A stretch of 32,419 nt of DNA from the NCBI RefSeq assembly GCF_017745095.1, contig NZ_JAGHZZ010000034.1:1-32419 (forward strand). Reading direction: 5' to 3'. The DNA is from Sporocytophaga sp. (GTDB lineage Bacteria; Bacteroidota; Bacteroidia; Cytophagales; Cytophagaceae). Below are positions 20,001 to 26,968 of this stretch, in pieces; the stretch's first letter is position 1, and each line of letters opens with the position of its first letter. Below the pieces are notes generated by a model. It was not told where the DNA came from, made no database searches, and saw only the letters and a list, made by a program, of their open reading frames with translations. The position numbers and the translations under genes were made by a program.

Positions 20001-22251
20001 CATGACAAGTACAGAATTATGTGCAAGTCCAACGTTTGATGTATCAGTGCCGGTAAGTGTGACCATCAAACCTATACCGGCTCCTGCAGTAAGTATAACA
20101 GCTGATATTCCGGATGTTTGCGAAGGGAATACCGTAAACTTTACATCAACCCCGACAGATGGCGGATCAAATCCGATATACCAATGGTATATCGGCACAA
20201 CAAAACAAGGAGTTGCCGGCACCTCTAATACCTTTACGACCAGTGATCTTACTGTTGCCACGTCAAGTCCGGGTAATACGGTAAAAGTTGAACTTGTAAG
20301 CGATGCAGAATGCGCGAGTGACATGCCTGTAGCATCCAATGTAATAACAATAGCAGTAAAACCGGGAATAAATCCAGGTAAAATTACTGACAATCAGATA
20401 ATCTGTTATAATACATCAGCATCTAAACTGACAGAAACCGCAGCCTCAGATGCAATCAGTGCAGTGTATAGCTGGCAGCAGACAGAAACTCCTGCAGTTG
20501 AGGCAAGCTGGGTTCCTGCAACAGGTATACTGAGTAATGATGGTAAGGACTTCACCCCAACAGCGACACTAACCACTACCACCTATTACCGCCGCAGGGT
20601 AGATGATGCAACTGCTCCTGTGCCATGCAATAAAGCATTTACCACTCCTGTAAAGATCACAGTGACTCCTGTTCTTGTTGCCGGAGAGATCGATGGCAGT
20701 CAGGCAATCTGTTCAGGAAATGCTCCGGATCCGTTTACCAGTGTAAATCTTCCTACGGGGGGAGCAGGATCTTATGCATATCAATGGCAATATACAGATG
20801 CAACGCACCTGACCATGACTGACATAGATAATGCAACCGATGCTACCTACGCACCAGGAGTCCTGACATCGACGACACAATTCCAGCGGATAGAGACTTC
20901 CGGTAATTGTGGTTCAGTTACCAGTAATGTGATCACTGTAACTGTCGCTAGTCCTGAAGTAATAACAGCAAGTATAAACGATCCGGGTCAGGTCTGTTCA
21001 GGTTCAGCAGCATTCAACTTTATAGCTAATTCAAGTACAACAGGTTCAGGAACACTTAGCTACAAGTGGTACCTTGGTTCAGGCATCACACCGGTAAGTA
21101 CCTCATCTACGTATTCATACTCCCCTGTCAGTGATGATAATGACAAAACAGTAAAAGTGGTAGTGTCGACTTCTAATACATGTAATGCAGGAGATGCAAC
21201 TTCAAATATAGTTACCTTAAATATAGTAGATGCAGAACCTGCAGCTGTATCGATTGAAGTGAATCCGAATCCGAGCTGCGTAGGTATGTTAACTACGTTC
21301 AATGTCAAATACTCAAGCGGTACAGGTTCGTCACCGATATACAATTGGTATGTGAATACACCGGGTGTTTCGGTAGGAACAGGAACGACATTCAGCAGTT
21401 CGACTCTGGTAACCGGCGATCAGGTTTGGGTCGGGATGACTTCGAACCTGGCATGTGTAACAGGCCCTAGCTATGTAGAATCTTCTAAAATTACAATGAA
21501 TATCCAACCGATTCCAAATCCTGTGATTAATGAAGGGGAACAGATTGTTTGTTCACCCAACAAGGTAACGTTTACTACTACGGTAAATGCAGGATCTACA
21601 TACCAGTGGATGCTTGATGGGAGTGTGATTTCCGGAGCGACGAATCCAAGTTATACTGCATCAGAGAGCGGTTTGTATACAGTTATTGAAGACAATGGAT
21701 CCTGCAGCCAGATTTCAGCAGGAACAAAGCTAACAGTTATCCAGACGCCTGTAGCGTATGCAGGTGAAGATATATTCATTAAAGATGGCGAGCCTGGTCA
21801 GTTATTGGGAGCGGGGGGGATATTGTATAATTGGTCACCGGCGACAGGCCTGAGTGATGCTCATGTGAACAATCCTACATTTATAGCCGATCAAACTATT
21901 GTATATAAGTTAACCGTGGCTGATGCAAATAATATTTGTAAAAGTCAGGATTCAGTAACAGTATATGTTGAAAGACCGATAAGGATACCGAATGCGATTA
22001 CCGTAAACGGAGATGGAAAAAATGACACTTGGGAGATTGAGAATATAGAAAGTTTCCCGAACGCAGAGTTTTTGATTTACAACCGTTGGGGTAATCTGGT
22101 TTGGAAGAGCACAGGTTATCTGAAGGAGTGGGATGGAACAAACTACAAGAACGGGGAAGTACTGCCGGACGGGACCTACTTCTACATCATTAACCTAAAC
22201 AGTCAGATTTATAATGAGCCATACAATGGCTATGTACAAGTCATAAAATAA
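14083..22251 (+). CDS. Giant multidomain GH8 glycoside hydrolase with T9SS type B sorting domain
   Basis: Encodes 2722 residues. An in-frame ATG at 14149 (Met23) gives a more compact signal peptide (MGSQFNVLDYLISTFFLFLV, cut after NAQ), so the true start may be there. Residues ~50-575 are a GH8 (cellulase family D) domain: FVSEGDGYAML with Glu145 as probable general acid, AADGDLDIAMALL with Asp220, and GEDFRCSWRT with acidic Glu402/Asp403 near the expected base. GH8 enzymes cleave beta-1,4 bonds in cellulose, xylan or chitosan, and substrate cannot be told here. Next come a DUF11 domain (~579-700), two DUF11-like domains each interrupted by an insert (719-1105 and 1110-1410; the second insert looks LamG-like), about ten Ig/PKD-like domains (~1420-2630), and a CHU_C tail (2633-2722; ITVNGDGKND, IYNRWGNLVW, LPDGTYFYI). 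A secreted or surface polysaccharidase is inferred. Confidence 0.93.
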   Translation: MKYIHVSSLNKFSTICNKKIFFMGSQFNVLDYLISTFFLFLVISKPVNAQTWPGDTIHVNINTNNPAFPFPQFLEYKGGKSLAANNAVGVTHADMEKAMREAYQIMMRRALTVPGKTLGTGANATPYIVFNHPSVPQGYGTFVSEGDGYAMLAAAHFADKKTFDGLWLWVHDNRLSGVKKYYDCSPLRPTYTYGAGFAGWECDENTNISSTNINSAADGDLDIAMALLMAHKQWGDNMGITDACGNQISYKGEALKMIKLLVDTLYYSTSPLGAEAGMKGYLSGIVGIDGYLKSGNTWGELTNWRTSANNTVYPWAKVKPDPIQVTSKYVDYNAPAYFREFAKFLEANGGTAWQISQCKRCEASGDWTIKAMYDNGHIASAGDYKVSDDGLTTEFGPFAAGEDFRCSWRTILNYVWHGNPDSTWNPGTHQVEPGGNTYEYDMALRHKEFLKFPGTIPSSSASAFCSKLGASPDPGQPNWKGVAQIKQQYRPEGTVLANYGVNWMAGTGTPAAVASGDLDLTAELYRQCELAWDDQSGSAKLPPYERYIGSTPKYFHGFFRILGMLTASGNLHSPEDMKAGANVKVYMDVDKTFAYEGDLLNYEVSYRNYGAIDATGVVITTTLDPNYEVVSVSGGGTASGATITWNIGTVPGFKTGALEQTKGVRKFVVRVRPIDMATTVCLTSTITASNAPSWTSNEYPNNATYTMERNCVDLLKDRVLAIKKTTDRSVMNPGDVVNFTLDFENKTGSNLWLNGGRPRVVVSYANYAQASGFAERSFYQFYRIWHTAHEAYINLGNYRVSYFMNDGAAIGEYNAATNPTGWTAEVDNQNDLQKYGYNPPSDPMKFIYQKIPWGQDAKGAWNQRIVTQFANVLTATTMHVYDKLDSEYLIHKGVVGPSIIRTVLKSNPSSLLMPRLVDDWSYDPNISTTDQDGQEDSYFPVNPGFTNFYSVPKYEPEVVDNYSKDACGGPVKNFSKVLVEEFDGYTWRRVAGDGPLPGRETYNVVVTDSIPIELEWSAFTDDLAVDVKATYTPLPGNSKFSGYVKWTIPVMLTGEKANLSYRTIAKSPCSEKTFINAGWIWSDVDSPDSSAVILKLTCLPVPPTPPKETSLVKTANTASAVVGDVINYTLTFTNKDGSTASWAGASTQLTDWQTLGTGVSMPKLNGTVISLDQNGGNNPPGTNGYAFGPKKAHGVNGWVEATIAPTNSSSFSLLYRYQSGTPGLADFKGLRLEISPNIGGNNFIEIKLYQNGSNTPITSFSGLTFPGSFSSVKVRTELLDDKLYIWINDFTGAPLKVITGITELGAGYAGIYGKGSQQALSGYTAHFDSAFDLVITDPIPAQLNNITNISNSGVLTGSTITWPTVAGPILANAVIERTFDATVNTCTDFITNIGKATVYGVTNIQSQYVVNCGAINTCIPPTKVTTSVSKPDICLGAALNIAGAATPANANYYYTWYKDGIAVTTASNTYSPYTKAVTTMADTGTYVLRVEDGNAGAAACYKESAKLVIRITAPPLAGTISSDQNLCAGFTPTALTGTASTEGATVKNYKWQSSTTNGTTGPWTDLGLYSTTATGYVPGILTTTTYYRRIDSSGYCSSVPTTSIAITVTPTTVAGTISSNQSICSGESPDALTGTVSTGGVANKYYKWQTSTTNGTTGPWTDLVPYSTTAKDYAPVASTATTYYRRVDSSGYCLGVPTASVTITVTPTVSASVVISTPSITTCANTAVTFTAAETNGGSPTYQWYKGAVGSGTAIPSATGATYTTPAIGAGSVSDGDSYYVVMTSSLACAKPNPIVSNAIVMTVTNVVAPVVTVTPDPGNIICENTSITFTAIAGNGGSLPTYEWFVQKTTDLIPVSQGPASSAVDSDKFTINTLADGDKVTVKMVSNSDCASPSDATSEEIVMTVKPNVIPTVTVTADKSSICPDETVTFTAVADNGGTPTYEWKDGTTTVSTSGATYTTNSLVAGNSITVTMTSTELCASPTFDVSVPVSVTIKPIPAPAVSITADIPDVCEGNTVNFTSTPTDGGSNPIYQWYIGTTKQGVAGTSNTFTTSDLTVATSSPGNTVKVELVSDAECASDMPVASNVITIAVKPGINPGKITDNQIICYNTSASKLTETAASDAISAVYSWQQTETPAVEASWVPATGILSNDGKDFTPTATLTTTTYYRRRVDDATAPVPCNKAFTTPVKITVTPVLVAGEIDGSQAICSGNAPDPFTSVNLPTGGAGSYAYQWQYTDATHLTMTDIDNATDATYAPGVLTSTTQFQRIETSGNCGSVTSNVITVTVASPEVITASINDPGQVCSGSAAFNFIANSSTTGSGTLSYKWYLGSGITPVSTSSTYSYSPVSDDNDKTVKVVVSTSNTCNAGDATSNIVTLNIVDAEPAAVSIEVNPNPSCVGMLTTFNVKYSSGTGSSPIYNWYVNTPGVSVGTGTTFSSSTLVTGDQVWVGMTSNLACVTGPSYVESSKITMNIQPIPNPVINEGEQIVCSPNKVTFTTTVNAGSTYQWMLDGSVISGATNPSYTASESGLYTVIEDNGSCSQISAGTKLTVIQTPVAYAGEDIFIKDGEPGQLLGAGGILYNWSPATGLSDAHVNNPTFIADQTIVYKLTVADANNICKSQDSVTVYVERPIRIPNAITVNGDGKNDTWEIENIESFPNAEFLIYNRWGNLVWKSTGYLKEWDGTNYKNGEVLPDGTYFYIINLNSQIYNEPYNGYVQVIK

Positions 22252-22258
22252 TGTTGAG

Positions 22259-22303
22259 AAACAGATGAAACAATTGAACTGGCTTCGATTGTTTCATCTG
22301 TTT
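22259..22303 (+). terminator. Strong hairpin just after the GH8 gene
   Basis: A perfect 16-bp stem, AAACAGATGAAACAAT (22259-22274) with ATTGTTTCATCTGTTT (22288-22303) and a 13-base loop, begins 8 bp after the stop codon. The T run in the stem's 3' end is short, but stem length and placement make it the likely transcript end of the 8-kb gene. Confidence 0.6.
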
Positions 22304-22421
22304 AACTTAGAATTATATATTTTTAACAGTTTTTTGACAGAAATACCGAGAGCCTAATAATACCGCCAAGCTATCTAGACAGTTTCGCAAATGACTTTGA
22401 AAACAGAGTTGCGCGATATTG

Positions 22422-22662
22422 CTAATGAAATCCTAATAATGATAACTTTTTAACAAAGGTTTCATGCGCACCTCGAACCTTTACCAGGTAAATTCCATAA
22501 ATATCGATGGTAGAAAGGACTTACTTGCGTACCTTTTGTTTGTATGAAGTACAGATCTATATTTCCAGCTCCTCTTCTCGAAAGCGATAGTATGTCTATT
22601 GCTGCCTTTTTGTAGTGGTTTGGGGAACTTGATGGTAATTGGGGCAGATAAGAGTAAATCAA
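22422..22662 (-). pseudogene. Relic of a T9SS cargo C-terminal sorting domain (type A-like)
   Basis: On the minus strand, the frame ending at 22422 reads LSTIDIYGIYLVKVRGAHET then FVKKL. This is a recognisable type A T9SS sorting tail (pattern ST...GIYLVKV.G...VKK). It is joined by a frameshift near 22513 to an upstream frame with AAIDILSLS, NIDLYFIQTKGTQVS. No start codon, signal peptide or body of a cargo protein precedes it. I read it as the surviving 3' end of a lost secreted protein gene, about 80 residues long with at least one frameshift. It lies between the GH8 gene and the BNR gene, opposite to both. Confidence 0.55.
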
Positions 22663-22736
22663 ACGTGGACTAAAGATTAGTCGGGGATAGCCATCAGAAG
22701 TAACCTCTACGAAAATTGTTAAATTTATATTACTTT

Positions 22737-22766
22737 AGCATTAGCAAAGGTACTAATGCTCTTTTA
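22737..22766 (+). terminator. Hairpin upstream of the BNR gene
   Basis: AGCATTAG (22737-22744) pairs perfectly with CTAATGCT (22753-22760) across an 8-base loop, followed by CTTTTAG. It has a terminator-like shape but no gene upstream on this strand. It may belong to a decayed transcription unit. Confidence 0.3.
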
Positions 22767-22919
22767 GTTAAGTGCAATTGAAATATAAAAGAGAGTAAAT
22801 AAGTAAGCTAATTTAGTCTTTTAAAATATAGTTTTTATACATGAGGAGTTCAGAAACCTTTGTAAAAACGGGGCGACACCGAAAAGCCTTATGAGTAGGA
22901 TAACATAAAAATAAAGAGA

Positions 22920-24113
22920 ATGAAAGTATATTATTTGATGGTTTTAATATTATTTAGTTCATTTAATCTATTAGCTCAATGGACTCGATTAACGACCGGG
23001 ACCACCGAAACTTTAACTACAGTTTTTTTTATTAATAGTGATACTGGATTTGTCGGAGGATCGGCAGGAGTGACAACAACACTTTTGAAAACAAAAGATG
23101 GAGGTAAAACCTGGAAAACCCCGAATATCAATACAACCAACTCAATTCGCACAATCAGGTTTGCAAATAAGCAAATTGGTATACTTTCAACAGATGCTTC
23201 TTCTGAAGGTTTCAGAACAACAGACGGTGGAGAGAATTGGACAAAAATAAACACTGCACTTGATGGCATTGGAGATATTTATATCAAAAATGCAGATACA
23301 GCATTTGCATTCAATTCAAGCAATGGTGATGACGTGTCTTATTCTTTTAATGGCGGTAAAACCTGGACGCATTACCCCAATAATGCATTCGGAGGCGCTG
23401 CTATTTCTGCTATACATTTCCCCTTTCCAAAGTCTAATATTGGTTACGCTGTCACTAATTCGGGCGGCAAGATTTTTAAAACTGTTAACGGTGGAAAATC
23501 ATGGTCACAAATTGCACAACCGACAAGTGAGCATTTTAATAATGTATTCTTTACTACCACCAGCATCGGATATGCACTTGCCGTATCTGAGATTCTTAAA
23601 ACAACTGATGGTGGTGCACACTGGACAGCTATTACCAATGGTTCAAGTGGAGCTAAAATACAAATAGTAGGCAGTATATTATATCTTCGGAGTGGAGATC
23701 TTTCAGTTTCCTACAACGATGGAAAAAGTTTTTCGGACATGACTGGTTTTTCATCATCTATAATTGATTTTCAAATGCTGTCCAATTCAGAAGGATATGC
23801 CGTAGGTTTTGATGGGGGTGTTTTTAAATTACAAATAATTACAGCTATCAATTCAAAAATTGAAAAAACAGAATTGTTTAAACTATATCCTAATCCTTCA
23901 AATGGACAATTTTCAATTGAAAAGCTTGATTTGAGTGGATCTGACTTAAAGTTGACAATATTAAATACTTTCGGGCAGGAAGTCTACCAAACAGCAATTG
24001 ATCAAAACTCATTGTCTTTCGATGTCAGTTCACTAAATCTTAAAGGAAATTACTTTATAAAGGTCAGTGATGAAAGTAACAGATATGACGTAAAAAGGGT
24101 TGTTGTGCAGTAA
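22920..24113 (+). CDS. Secreted BNR/Ycf48-like beta-propeller with T9SS type A sorting domain
   Basis: Encodes 397 residues. Residues 1-20 are a signal peptide (MKVYYLMVLILFSSFNLLAQ). Six Asp-box motifs of the S.DGG..W type are visible at about 57-65, 99-107, 141-149, 187-195, 227-235 and 263-271 (for example KTKDGGKTW, RTTDGGENW, KTVNGGKSW), each before a strand such as VFFINSDTGFVGG. This spacing fits a propeller of the photosystem-II-stability-factor (Ycf48)/sialidase-like type, but none of the acidic or Arg residues of a sialidase site is evident, so no catalysis is claimed. Residues ~320-397 are a type A sorting tail: LYPNPSNGQFSIE, LTILNTFGQEVY, GNYFIKVSDE. Such proteins are exported by T9SS and often bind surface or extracellular ligands. 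A terminator at 24329 ends the unit. Confidence 0.92.
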   Translation: MKVYYLMVLILFSSFNLLAQWTRLTTGTTETLTTVFFINSDTGFVGGSAGVTTTLLKTKDGGKTWKTPNINTTNSIRTIRFANKQIGILSTDASSEGFRTTDGGENWTKINTALDGIGDIYIKNADTAFAFNSSNGDDVSYSFNGGKTWTHYPNNAFGGAAISAIHFPFPKSNIGYAVTNSGGKIFKTVNGGKSWSQIAQPTSEHFNNVFFTTTSIGYALAVSEILKTTDGGAHWTAITNGSSGAKIQIVGSILYLRSGDLSVSYNDGKSFSDMTGFSSSIIDFQMLSNSEGYAVGFDGGVFKLQIITAINSKIEKTELFKLYPNPSNGQFSIEKLDLSGSDLKLTILNTFGQEVYQTAIDQNSLSFDVSSLNLKGNYFIKVSDESNRYDVKRVVVQ

Positions 24114-24255
24114 AAACTTTGCCTTAAGTTTCGATAATCTTAGGAACTATCCGGCTCTTGCTTATAGAGACTATCATCTGTGATGAATGATTTATTTAAA
24201 AATTTAAGATGTCTATTGAGTAAAGCCGTTTTCGGGCTATTTTGACTTCAGCCTA

Positions 24256-24286
24256 AAATGAGAACAAGCCTATTGACTTGCGGTTT
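24256..24286 (+). repeat. Dispersed 31-bp repeat, copy 1
   Basis: Matches 31875-31905 at 26 of 31 positions; the last eleven bases (ACTTGCGGTTT) are identical. It lies about 140 bp downstream of the BNR gene stop. The other copy lies about 120 bp after the membrane-protein gene. No coding sense seen. Confidence 0.5.
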
Positions 24287-24328
24287 CAAAGGGCAGACAA
24301 ATTAAAATTCATGTTAGTCTTCAAAAAT

Positions 24329-24356
24329 AGCTGGCAAAAAGAAGCCGGCTTTTTTT
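24329..24356. terminator. Bidirectional rho-independent terminator
   Basis: AGCTGGC (24329-24335) pairs with GCCGGCT (24344-24350) with one G-U pair and an 8-base loop, then T7 (24350-24356). On the minus strand the same hairpin is followed by ATTTTTG. It can therefore end the BNR gene from the left and the decayed minus-strand genes from the right. Confidence 0.75.
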
Positions 24357-24388
24357 ATACTTGAAGAATAATAAAATAACCACCTATT

Positions 24389-24698
24389 TTAACTTCTTAA
24401 CAGCGAAAAAATATAAAGGTTTTCTATTGCAATCTGTTTGCATCTTTCACTGTATCTTTCATCCTGTGATGTGCTATCGAAAGCTTTGGGATCATTGTAG
24501 AAGCAAGAGACAGGTAATTCTCTGCCGGGAATAAATGGGCAATTACATCTGCCTCTGAGCATGTCATGATTTCGCAAAGGTTTTCTTTGGGAGTAGAGGC
24601 ATCTTCATAAATCTTAGAAAAACAAATGATAGAGATTTCCACGTCATTATATAAAACTGTATAATGAGGATTTTTTTCTCATCTACTGATATATTGTT
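24389..24698 (-). pseudogene. Possible frameshifted small gene
   Basis: Protein-like stretches lie in consecutive minus-strand frames. NNISVDEK (about 24675-24698) meets NPHYTVLYNDVEISIICFSK, then IYEDASTPKENLCEI, after an A7 run near 24671. The end switches to ELPVSCFYNDPKAFDSTSQD and ERYSERCKQIAIENLYIFS, stopping at 24389. The uninterrupted alternative is a 72-residue frame from ATG 24642. No family recognised. It lies just downstream of the small membrane protein on the same strand. Confidence 0.35.
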
Positions 24699-24719
24699 CT
24701 TTAGGAAGGATATACCTTC

Positions 24720-24965
24720 TTATTTCTTTATATTTTGTCTTATCCTGAAAATTATATAACCGAAAGAAGCGGTTAATACAATCATTACTAATTCAATAAC
24801 AAGCTGTTTAGCAATACTCATATTGAATTGCACCCGATCTCTGTTTTCATATAAAGTAATAAGTAATTTTACCAATAAATATAAAAAGTATAATGAGTAT
24901 CCAAAAAGTACTGCAATCAGTAGGTTGAGCAATTTTCTCTTCATTAGAGATGACGTGTTCTTCAT
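24720..24965 (-). CDS. Small two-helix membrane protein
   Basis: Encodes 81 residues from the ATG at 24965; an internal Met8 start at 24944 is possible. Two hydrophobic helices (about 12-37 and 53-73) are separated by a short polar loop with NRDRVQFN, and the C-terminus ends in a basic FRIRQNIKK tail. By the positive-inside rule both ends face the cytoplasm (KRK before helix 1, RIRQNIKK after helix 2). No family is recognised. The gene is short and has only weak neighbours, so it could be a chance frame, but amphipathic balance and start context favour a real product. Confidence 0.55.
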   Translation of the reverse strand: MKNTSSLMKRKLLNLLIAVLFGYSLYFLYLLVKLLITLYENRDRVQFNMSIAKQLVIELVMIVLTASFGYIIFRIRQNIKK

Positions 24966-25661
24966 GATCTTTTCTGATTCTTTTTAATCAAATATAGGAA
25001 GTTCTTTTGGTTACGAGATAAAATTATGCTAAAAATGAATTAATATCTCTCATGACTGCTTATCATGGCCTTCCTGACAGGCTATTCTTTATTATAATAA
25101 TTAAATTTTTATACTACAGGATCTATGGAAAACCTATTTTAATAATCAATAATTTTAAATATTAACTCAGTATATGGAAGTTTTAGCAAAAGGAAAATTG
25201 TTGCCCACCAGTGGAGGCCATGAATATACAATTATCAAGGAATTGGTCCAGTGCAGACGCAGTCCGACGAATAAACGAAGAATGATTACTCTCTCATGTT
25301 GAGCTGCGAAATATTTGACCTTTCCAATAGAATGAAATTTGTCTGGCAGGTTGATGAATCTCAGAATGAACAATATAGATGGTTATAATTTAATTAAACA
25401 TCGTTAGGTTGATGGTTATAGTACAAATACACGGTTGGGAGTAGAGAAGGCTCACATCCATCTTTTATACAGCATTGAATGGTTTTGTTTAAGTACCATC
25501 TTTCATTTTCTGCACACCGAGGACCATTGGAAACTTGGAATATTGGTGTTATATTTACTTTACTTTTATTGGTAGGAGCCTGAAACAAAAATATAATCCT
25601 TATTTCTAGGACATAGGCTGAACACCATTATGGGCCAATACCCTTTAAACTTTTTAAGAAT
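24966..25661. other. Mostly gene-free stretch with relic reading frames
   Basis: No intact gene is convincing. On the plus strand, 25174-25302 encodes 42 residues starting MEVLAKGKLLPTSGGHEYTI then IKEL. It looks like the opening of a Ser/Thr protein kinase but loses the glycine-rich loop and stops. On the minus strand, 25394-25588 is open for about 64 residues with a Cys-containing stretch (IQCCIKDGCE) but no ATG start. A weak hairpin lies near 25065-25085. Confidence 0.35.
25174..25302 (+). pseudogene. Possible 5' remnant of a Ser/Thr protein kinase gene
   Basis: Begins ATG at 25174 and gives MEVLAKGKLLP, then GGHEYTIIKEL, resembling the start of Bacteroidota kinases (KGK.L..GG.Y.IIK.LG.GGFG). 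After EL the expected Gly-rich loop is absent and a stop comes at residue 43. The DNA around the start resembles 13188-13240 (see that entry). Only the start context and a dozen residues support the kinase reading. Confidence 0.3.
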
Positions 25662-26618
25662 ATGAAAAAAACATTACTTTCTGCATTGGCAATTTTTGCA
25701 TTTAAATCACTTGTGGTTGCTCAATCACCACTTTTACCACTTCTAAATATAGAGAATACGTGGGTTTCCGAACATTCCTTTATAGATATTAGAAATAATA
25801 TCAATACCAATGTTGATTCTTACCAAATTTCTATTGATGATACACTAATATCAGGCAAGAAGTATTTCAATGCATTTCATAAATTTAAATACTTGAAATA
25901 TGAATCTGATGTATCAAACAAGATGATTACGGTTATTGAAAATACAAAAAGTTACTTCAGACAGAATGGTGATACTTTGTTTTATTATGACACAAAGGAA
26001 TCTAAGGAAAAGATAAGTTTCTATTTTACTGGAACAGAAAAAGGGGATACTATAATATTTTCAGAGGATCAAATATTTTATAATAAAAAAGAGATTATAA
26101 CCAGTGTCGATACAGCTGTTTACGGGGATATAAAGAGACGTAATTTCCATATTCAAAATAATATACTTGCCTACGTAGATGGAATTGGTTTTACCGGAGG
26201 TGGCATTAAACCACAAATAGGTCATTGGTTTGAGGAAAGTATACTGTTAAAATGTGCTACTATAGGCGAGACAACATTTGAAGGAGTTCTTGCTTCAGGG
26301 AGTAGTGGTATCGATCTTGAAGCTAGTCAGGATAACTTATTTGCAGACAAATGTTTTGAAGTCACTTCAACCAGGAATAAAGTTAATACAGGATCAGAAT
26401 TTTATCTGACAAGACTTAATGATGGAAATTTTAAATTGATGTCCAGCTTAAATAAACCTTTTAAAGTATTGGTTTTTAATACCAATGGTATAAAGATTTT
26501 TGATAAAACCGGAACTTCAGATCTTTTAATTGAAACATCAGAATTACCTACTGGTCTATATATATTACAAGCTTCAGATGATGATTCAAATTATTACCAG
26601 GGAAAAATAATAAAATAA
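25662..26618 (+). CDS. Secreted protein of unknown function with T9SS type A sorting domain
   Basis: Encodes 318 residues. Residues 1-20 are a signal peptide (MKKTLLSALAIFAFKSLVVA, then Q). The mature region (~21-235) has no recognised domain. It contains WVSEHSFIDI, repeated DTLISGKKYFNAFHKFKYL and FRQNGDTLFYYDTKESKEK, and GTEKGDTIIF, patterns seen in Bacteroidota proteins with no assigned activity. Residues ~241-318 form a type A T9SS sorting tail: NFKLMSSLNKPFKVLVFNTN, GIKIFDKTG, ELPTGLYILQASD, IIK. It is a single-gene unit closed by a strong terminator at 26671. Extracellular or surface location is supported by the tail; the job is unknown. Confidence 0.88.
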   Translation: MKKTLLSALAIFAFKSLVVAQSPLLPLLNIENTWVSEHSFIDIRNNINTNVDSYQISIDDTLISGKKYFNAFHKFKYLKYESDVSNKMITVIENTKSYFRQNGDTLFYYDTKESKEKISFYFTGTEKGDTIIFSEDQIFYNKKEIITSVDTAVYGDIKRRNFHIQNNILAYVDGIGFTGGGIKPQIGHWFEESILLKCATIGETTFEGVLASGSSGIDLEASQDNLFADKCFEVTSTRNKVNTGSEFYLTRLNDGNFKLMSSLNKPFKVLVFNTNGIKIFDKTGTSDLLIETSELPTGLYILQASDDDSNYYQGKIIK

Positions 26619-26670
26619 TATACTAACATTTCAAAAATCCATTTATTAAATTATAACAACACCAATTGCA

Positions 26671-26702
26671 GGTTTGGATTTGCAATCCGGACCTTTTTTT
26701 TT
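26671..26702 (+). terminator. Rho-independent terminator after the secreted protein gene
   Basis: GGTTTGGATT (26671-26680) pairs with AATCCGGACC (26684-26693) over all ten positions with two G-U pairs and a 3-base loop, then nine T residues. It lies about 50 bp after the stop at 26618. Confidence 0.85.
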
Positions 26703-26968
26703 ACTGATGGTTCGCCTCTTTTTTCATCTAGTGGGTTTCAGGCAGGGTTAGAAATTAAATATATCTTATAGCTTCTGGCCTCGTGTCTGTAGTTCGTGAG
26801 CGAGTACAATCTGTAATAGAGGCATCTGTTTAGAAATTTAAGATACTTTTTTGGACAAAGCACATTTGCATTTGTATTGCGATTCAATTGCGTGGATTAA
26901 CTTTTTGATTTTCATTATTTTGTCCTTTATATTAGACCTGAGTTTTTATAAGCATTAAATATTCATCT
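26703..26968. other. Gene-free stretch upstream of the Bor-like gene
   Basis: No open frame or known RNA is seen. A candidate promoter for the next gene is at 26877-26905. A short GCCTC/GAGGC pairing (about 26776-26823) encloses a 37-base loop and is not convincing. Confidence 0.35.
26877..26905 (+). promoter_or_regulatory. Candidate promoter of the Bor-like/FAD oxidase unit
   Basis: TTG at 26877-26879, an 18-base spacer, then TAACTTTT at 26898-26905, which matches the TAnnTTTG -7 consensus at seven of eight positions. It lies 64 bp upstream of the ATG at 26969. The pattern is short and may be chance. Confidence 0.35.

Noticed and set aside
19653-20393. Minus-strand frame of 246 residues inside the GH8 gene
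   Set aside because: It is antisense to well-defined Ig-like domains of the giant gene, and its composition follows from the repeat codon bias.
25065-25092. ATGGCCT/AGGCTAT hairpin followed by TCTTTA as a terminator
   Set aside because: Seven-base stem with a G-U pair, poor T tract and no upstream gene on the plus strand.
25394-25588. Minus-strand frame with ITPIFQVSNGPRCAENERWY
   Set aside because: It looks somewhat protein-like but has only a TTG start, no signal peptide and no recognisable family. It may be another relic, so it is mentioned only in the gap entry.
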